8,956 bases of DNA, from positions 1 through 8,956 of the forward strand of contig DATLYH010000262.1 in assembly GCA_035575035.1 (NCBI GenBank). Reading direction: 5' to 3'. The notes beneath the pieces were generated by a model. The model was not told the origin of the DNA and did not search any database. It saw nothing but the letters and a program-made list of their open reading frames with translations. Both the position numbers and the translations under genes were made by a program. The first letter of the stretch is position 1, and every line of letters starts with the position of its first letter. Source of the DNA: DATLYH01 sp035575035 (GTDB taxonomy: Bacteria; Planctomycetota; Planctomycetia; Gemmatales; Gemmataceae). Shown here piece after piece: positions 6,756 to 8,956 of this stretch.

Positions 6756-8117
6756 ATGGAACCGACACGCCGACAGCTGGAGCAGTGGGACCGCGACCAC
6801 CTCTGGCACCCCTTCACACCGATGCAGGACTATATCCAGGAGAGGCCGTTGATCATCGAACGCGGCCACGGCTGCTTCCTGGTGGACCTTGACGGCCGGG
6901 AATACATCGACGGCGTCTCGTCGCTGTGGTGCAACGTCCACGGCCACCGTGTTCCGGAACTTGACGAGGCGATCCGTGAGCAGCTCGACCGGATCGCCCA
7001 CAGCACCCTGCTGGGGTTGGCCAATGTACCGGCCATTCGGCTGGCCCGCCGTCTGGTTGAGCTGGCGCCGCCGGGGCTGACGCGCGTCTTCTTCTCCGAC
7101 GACGGGGCGACGGCGGTCGAGGTGGCGCTGAAGATGGCCTTCCAGTACTGGCGGCAGTGCTCCCAGCCCCAACCCCGGAAGACGCGCTTCCTGGCGCTGC
7201 AAGGCGCTTATCACGGCGACACCCTGGGCGATGTCAGCGTCGGCGACCTGGCTCGCTTCCATCATCTCTTTGCTCCGCTGCTCTTCCCCACCGTGCGCGC
7301 TCCGAGCCACTACTGTTACCGCTGCCCGCTCGGCCTGGAGCGGAGCCGCTGCCGCATCGACTGTGTCGAGGAATTAGCTCGACTGGTGCGTGAAAACGCC
7401 GACACCCTCGCCGCCGTGGTGGTCGAGCCGTTGGTGCAGGGGGCGGCCGGGATGATCACAGCCCCGCCCGGTTACCTGAAACGGGTCCGCGAGGTAACGC
7501 GCCAGCACGATGTGCTGCTGATCGCCGATGAGGTGGCGGTCGGCTTTGGCCGGACCGGAACGATGTTTGCCTGCACCCAGGAGGACGTGGTCCCCGACTT
7601 CCTCTGCCTGGCCAAGGGGCTGACCGGCGGCTACCTGCCGCTGGCAGCGACGCTGACGACCGAGGAGGTCTTCGCCGCTTTCCTCGGCCGGCCCGAGGAG
7701 GGCAAGACGTTCTACCACGGCCACACCTACACCGGCAACCCGCTGGGTGCGGCGGCGGCGCTTGCCAATCTCGAGTTGTTGGAAAATGGAGTGATGGCCG
7801 GGCTGCCGGAGCGAATCGAACGGCTGCGGGGCCACCTGGAGCGGATCAAGGCGCTGCCTTGCGTCGGTGAGGTGCGGCAGCGGGGGATGATGGCCGGCAT
7901 CGAGCTGGTCCAGGATCGGGCCACACGGCGGCCCTTCCCACCCGAGCAGCGCGTCGGCTGGCGCGTCTGCCGACAGGCCCGCGACCGGGGCGTGCTGCTG
8001 CGGCCGCTCGGTGACGTGATCGTGGTGATGCCGCCCCTGGCGATCGCGCTGCCGCTGCTGGACCGCTTGATGGACGTCCTTCACGATTGCCTGCGCGAAG
8101 TCGCCTCCCCTGCCTGA
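6756..8117 (+). CDS. bioA: Adenosylmethionine/lysine-8-amino-7-oxononanoate aminotransferase
   Basis: This 453-residue PLP enzyme of the class III aminotransferase fold converts KAPA to 7,8-diaminopelargonate in biotin synthesis. Visible landmarks are HLWHPFTPM (15-23), SDDGATAVEVALKMAFQYW (114-132), QGAYHGDT (149-156) with Tyr152, IADEVAVGFGRTG (256-268) with Asp258 that contacts PLP, and LAKGLTGG (285-292) with the PLP lysine Lys287. Compared from memory with characterised enzymes, SSLWCNVHGHR (55-65), HSTLLGLANVPA (82-93) and HGHTYTGNP (321-329) follow Bacillus subtilis BioK, whose amino donor is lysine. E. coli BioA has SSWWAAIHGY and HGPTFMGNP instead. The donor is therefore uncertain and lysine is plausible. 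Four cysteines cluster at 187, 190, 199 and 203 (CYRC ... C ... C), perhaps a structural or metal site. ATG 6756 is chosen because the conserved N-terminus follows at once; there is no Shine-Dalgarno. bioD follows 115 bases downstream in the same direction. Confidence 0.94.
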   Translation: MEPTRRQLEQWDRDHLWHPFTPMQDYIQERPLIIERGHGCFLVDLDGREYIDGVSSLWCNVHGHRVPELDEAIREQLDRIAHSTLLGLANVPAIRLARRLVELAPPGLTRVFFSDDGATAVEVALKMAFQYWRQCSQPQPRKTRFLALQGAYHGDTLGDVSVGDLARFHHLFAPLLFPTVRAPSHYCYRCPLGLERSRCRIDCVEELARLVRENADTLAAVVVEPLVQGAAGMITAPPGYLKRVREVTRQHDVLLIADEVAVGFGRTGTMFACTQEDVVPDFLCLAKGLTGGYLPLAATLTTEEVFAAFLGRPEEGKTFYHGHTYTGNPLGAAAALANLELLENGVMAGLPERIERLRGHLERIKALPCVGEVRQRGMMAGIELVQDRATRRPFPPEQRVGWRVCRQARDRGVLLRPLGDVIVVMPPLAIALPLLDRLMDVLHDCLREVASPA

Positions 8118-8137
8118 CCGCAAACCGCTATCATGGG

Positions 8138-8161
8138 GTGGCGACACTCTTCGTGGCGACA
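8138..8161. repeat. Direct repeat of GTGGCGACA in the bioA-bioD spacer
   Basis: GTGGCGACA occurs at 8138-8146 and again at 8153-8161, a 15-base period. It lies 20 bases after the bioA stop codon and just after a TATCAT (8129-8134) that resembles a -10 box. The same spacer also contains an inverted pair, CGCTGG (8170-8175) and CCAGCG (8184-8189). A separate regulated start for bioD is possible, but two copies of nine bases is modest evidence. Confidence 0.3.
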
Positions 8162-8232
8162 AGCGGCTCCGCTGGTCAGCGCCCCAGCGCGGCTGCTTGG
8201 GCTACGAAAACCAGAGTGCCGTTCCCGCGACG

Positions 8233-8956
8233 ATGGAAGGGTTGATCATCACTGGCACTGACACCGGCGTGGGCAAGACGGTGGTCACGGCGGGGATAGC
8301 CCGCCTGCTCCGGCGGCAGGGGTGCGCGGTTCGTGTCTGCAAGCCGGTGGCCACGGGCGCTTCCTGGGTCGGCGGGCGCTGGGTGAGCGAGGACACCATC
8401 CGGCTCGCGGAGGCGGCCGGCATTCCCGGCGATCTCGAAGCGGTGACTTCGTGGACCTTCCCCGACCCGGTCGCCCCTCCGGTGGCAGCCCGGCGACAGG
8501 GGGTGACCCTGGATCTTGCCGAACTGGCTGAGGCGGTGCGGCGCTGTCACCGGCCCGGCGCGGTGCTCCTGGTTGAGGGAGTCGGCGGACTCCTCTGCCC
8601 GTTGACCGAGCGGGAGACGGTGGCCGACCTGGCGGCCGTCCTGGGGCTGCCGCTGGTGGTGGTCGCCCGTCGCTCGTTGGGGACGCTCAACCACACGCTC
8701 CTCACCCTGGAAGCGGCCCAGCGGCGCGGCTTGCGGGTGGCCGGCGTGGTGGTCAACGAGACCGTGCCGCCCGACACGCTGGCCGACGCCACCAACGTGG
8801 AGGAGTTGCGTCGGCGGATAACGGTGCCGCTGCTCGCTGTCATGCCGCACCAGGCCGACCCGTTCGCGGACGAGCCGCCCGCCCTGGCCGCGGTGGATTG
8901 GCGGGGCCTGTGTCAAACCCCCTCACCCCCCACCCCTCTCCCCCGAAACGGGGGCG
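8233..8956 (+). CDS. bioD: ATP-dependent dethiobiotin synthetase, open at right edge
   Basis: BioD closes the ureido ring of dethiobiotin from 7,8-diaminopelargonate, CO2 and ATP; it is the step after BioA. The first 241 codons are in the window. MEGLIITGTDTGVGKT carries the P-loop (residues 8-16, Lys15, Thr16). CKPVATG provides Lys37, VEGVGGLLCPL provides Glu115, and GVVVNE provides Asn175. These residue numbers coincide with the known functional positions of E. coli BioD, which supports both the family and the start at 8233. LGTLNHTLLTLEA (153-165) is the conserved partner-side helix region. No clear Shine-Dalgarno precedes the ATG. E. coli BioD is about 225 residues. Here no stop codon appears by the window end, and residues from about 226 on (CQTPSPPTPLPRNGG) are read from C-rich intergenic-type sequence, so the true C-terminus is just outside. 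It is probably co-transcribed with bioA. Confidence 0.94.
   Translation, partial: MEGLIITGTDTGVGKTVVTAGIARLLRRQGCAVRVCKPVATGASWVGGRWVSEDTIRLAEAAGIPGDLEAVTSWTFPDPVAPPVAARRQGVTLDLAELAEAVRRCHRPGAVLLVEGVGGLLCPLTERETVADLAAVLGLPLVVVARRSLGTLNHTLLTLEAAQRRGLRVAGVVVNETVPPDTLADATNVEELRRRITVPLLAVMPHQADPFADEPPALAAVDWRGLCQTPSPPTPLPRNGG
8916..8956. repeat. C-rich intergenic-type repeat with hairpin, cut by window edge
   Basis: The sequence changes at about 8916 to a C-rich run (CCCCTCACCCCCCACCCC), then CCCCCGAAACGGGGG, a perfect hairpin (8940-8945 with 8949-8954). The window stops as a G-rich arm begins. I recall similar C-rich/G-rich palindromes scattered between genes in Gemmata-type genomes; that is recollection, not a search. 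The element overlaps the end of the bioD reading frame and may also act as its terminator. Confidence 0.5.

Noticed and set aside
6613..6768. Upstream in-frame ATG at 6768 for argA
   Set aside because: It would overlap the bioA start and add 52 low-complexity residues; the family N-terminus and a Shine-Dalgarno support 6612.
6600..7310. A 236-residue minus-strand frame spanning the argA leader and the bioA 5' part
   Set aside because: It is antisense to a well-supported bioA and has no recognisable domain or ribosome binding site.
7374..8916. Two minus-strand frames opposite the bioA 3' end and bioD
   Set aside because: Both mirror genes with complete catalytic motifs and carry only His/Arg/Gly-rich peptide.

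Overview
The window is a GC-rich bacterial chromosome segment that most likely comes from a planctomycete, probably of the Gemmata group. The strongest pointers are a DUF1559 prepilin-like protein at the left edge, a trypsin-like HtrA/PDZ protease with a Pro/Ala-rich periplasmic spacer, a Tat-exported PhoD-type phosphatase with a large N-terminal extension, and GC-rich hairpin-forming intergenic sequence. The assignment rests on family recognition only.

Layout, left to right. (1) Positions 3-554, minus strand: 5' part of a DUF1559 (type II pseudopilin-like) gene that runs off the left edge. An 18-bp perfect palindrome lies in its leader. (2) Positions 555-1098: 544 bases with no gene that I can support, but with several nested inverted repeats. 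(3) Positions 1099-2310, minus: HtrA/DegP-type serine protease with one PDZ domain. (4) Positions 2311-2616: divergent promoter region. (5) Positions 2617-5253, plus: secreted PhoD-like alkaline phosphatase of 878 residues. (6) Positions 5254-5319: short convergent gap holding an almost perfect hairpin. (7) Positions 5320-6612, minus: ArgA-type N-acetylglutamate synthase (amino-acid-kinase-like domain plus GNAT). (8) Positions 6613-6755: divergent argA/bioA control region with two strong inverted repeats and candidate promoters on both strands. (9) Positions 6756-8117, plus: BioA-type diaminopelargonate aminotransferase, closer in its motifs to the lysine-using Bacillus BioK than to E. coli BioA. 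(10) Positions 8233-8956, plus: BioD dethiobiotin synthetase, still open at the right edge and reading into a C-rich, hairpin-forming intergenic repeat.

How the genes fit together. BioA and BioD catalyse two consecutive steps of biotin synthesis (KAPA to DAPA to dethiobiotin) and lie in the same order and direction, so they probably form an operon or a pair. ArgA makes the first committed intermediate of arginine synthesis and is transcribed away from bioA. HtrA, PhoD and the pseudopilin are all predicted to be exported and represent envelope and nutrient-acquisition functions. I found no transposase, CRISPR array, tRNA, rRNA, phage gene or defence system. The genes are mostly ordinary housekeeping genes, and the least explained material is in the structured intergenic regions, especially argA/bioA and 830-986.
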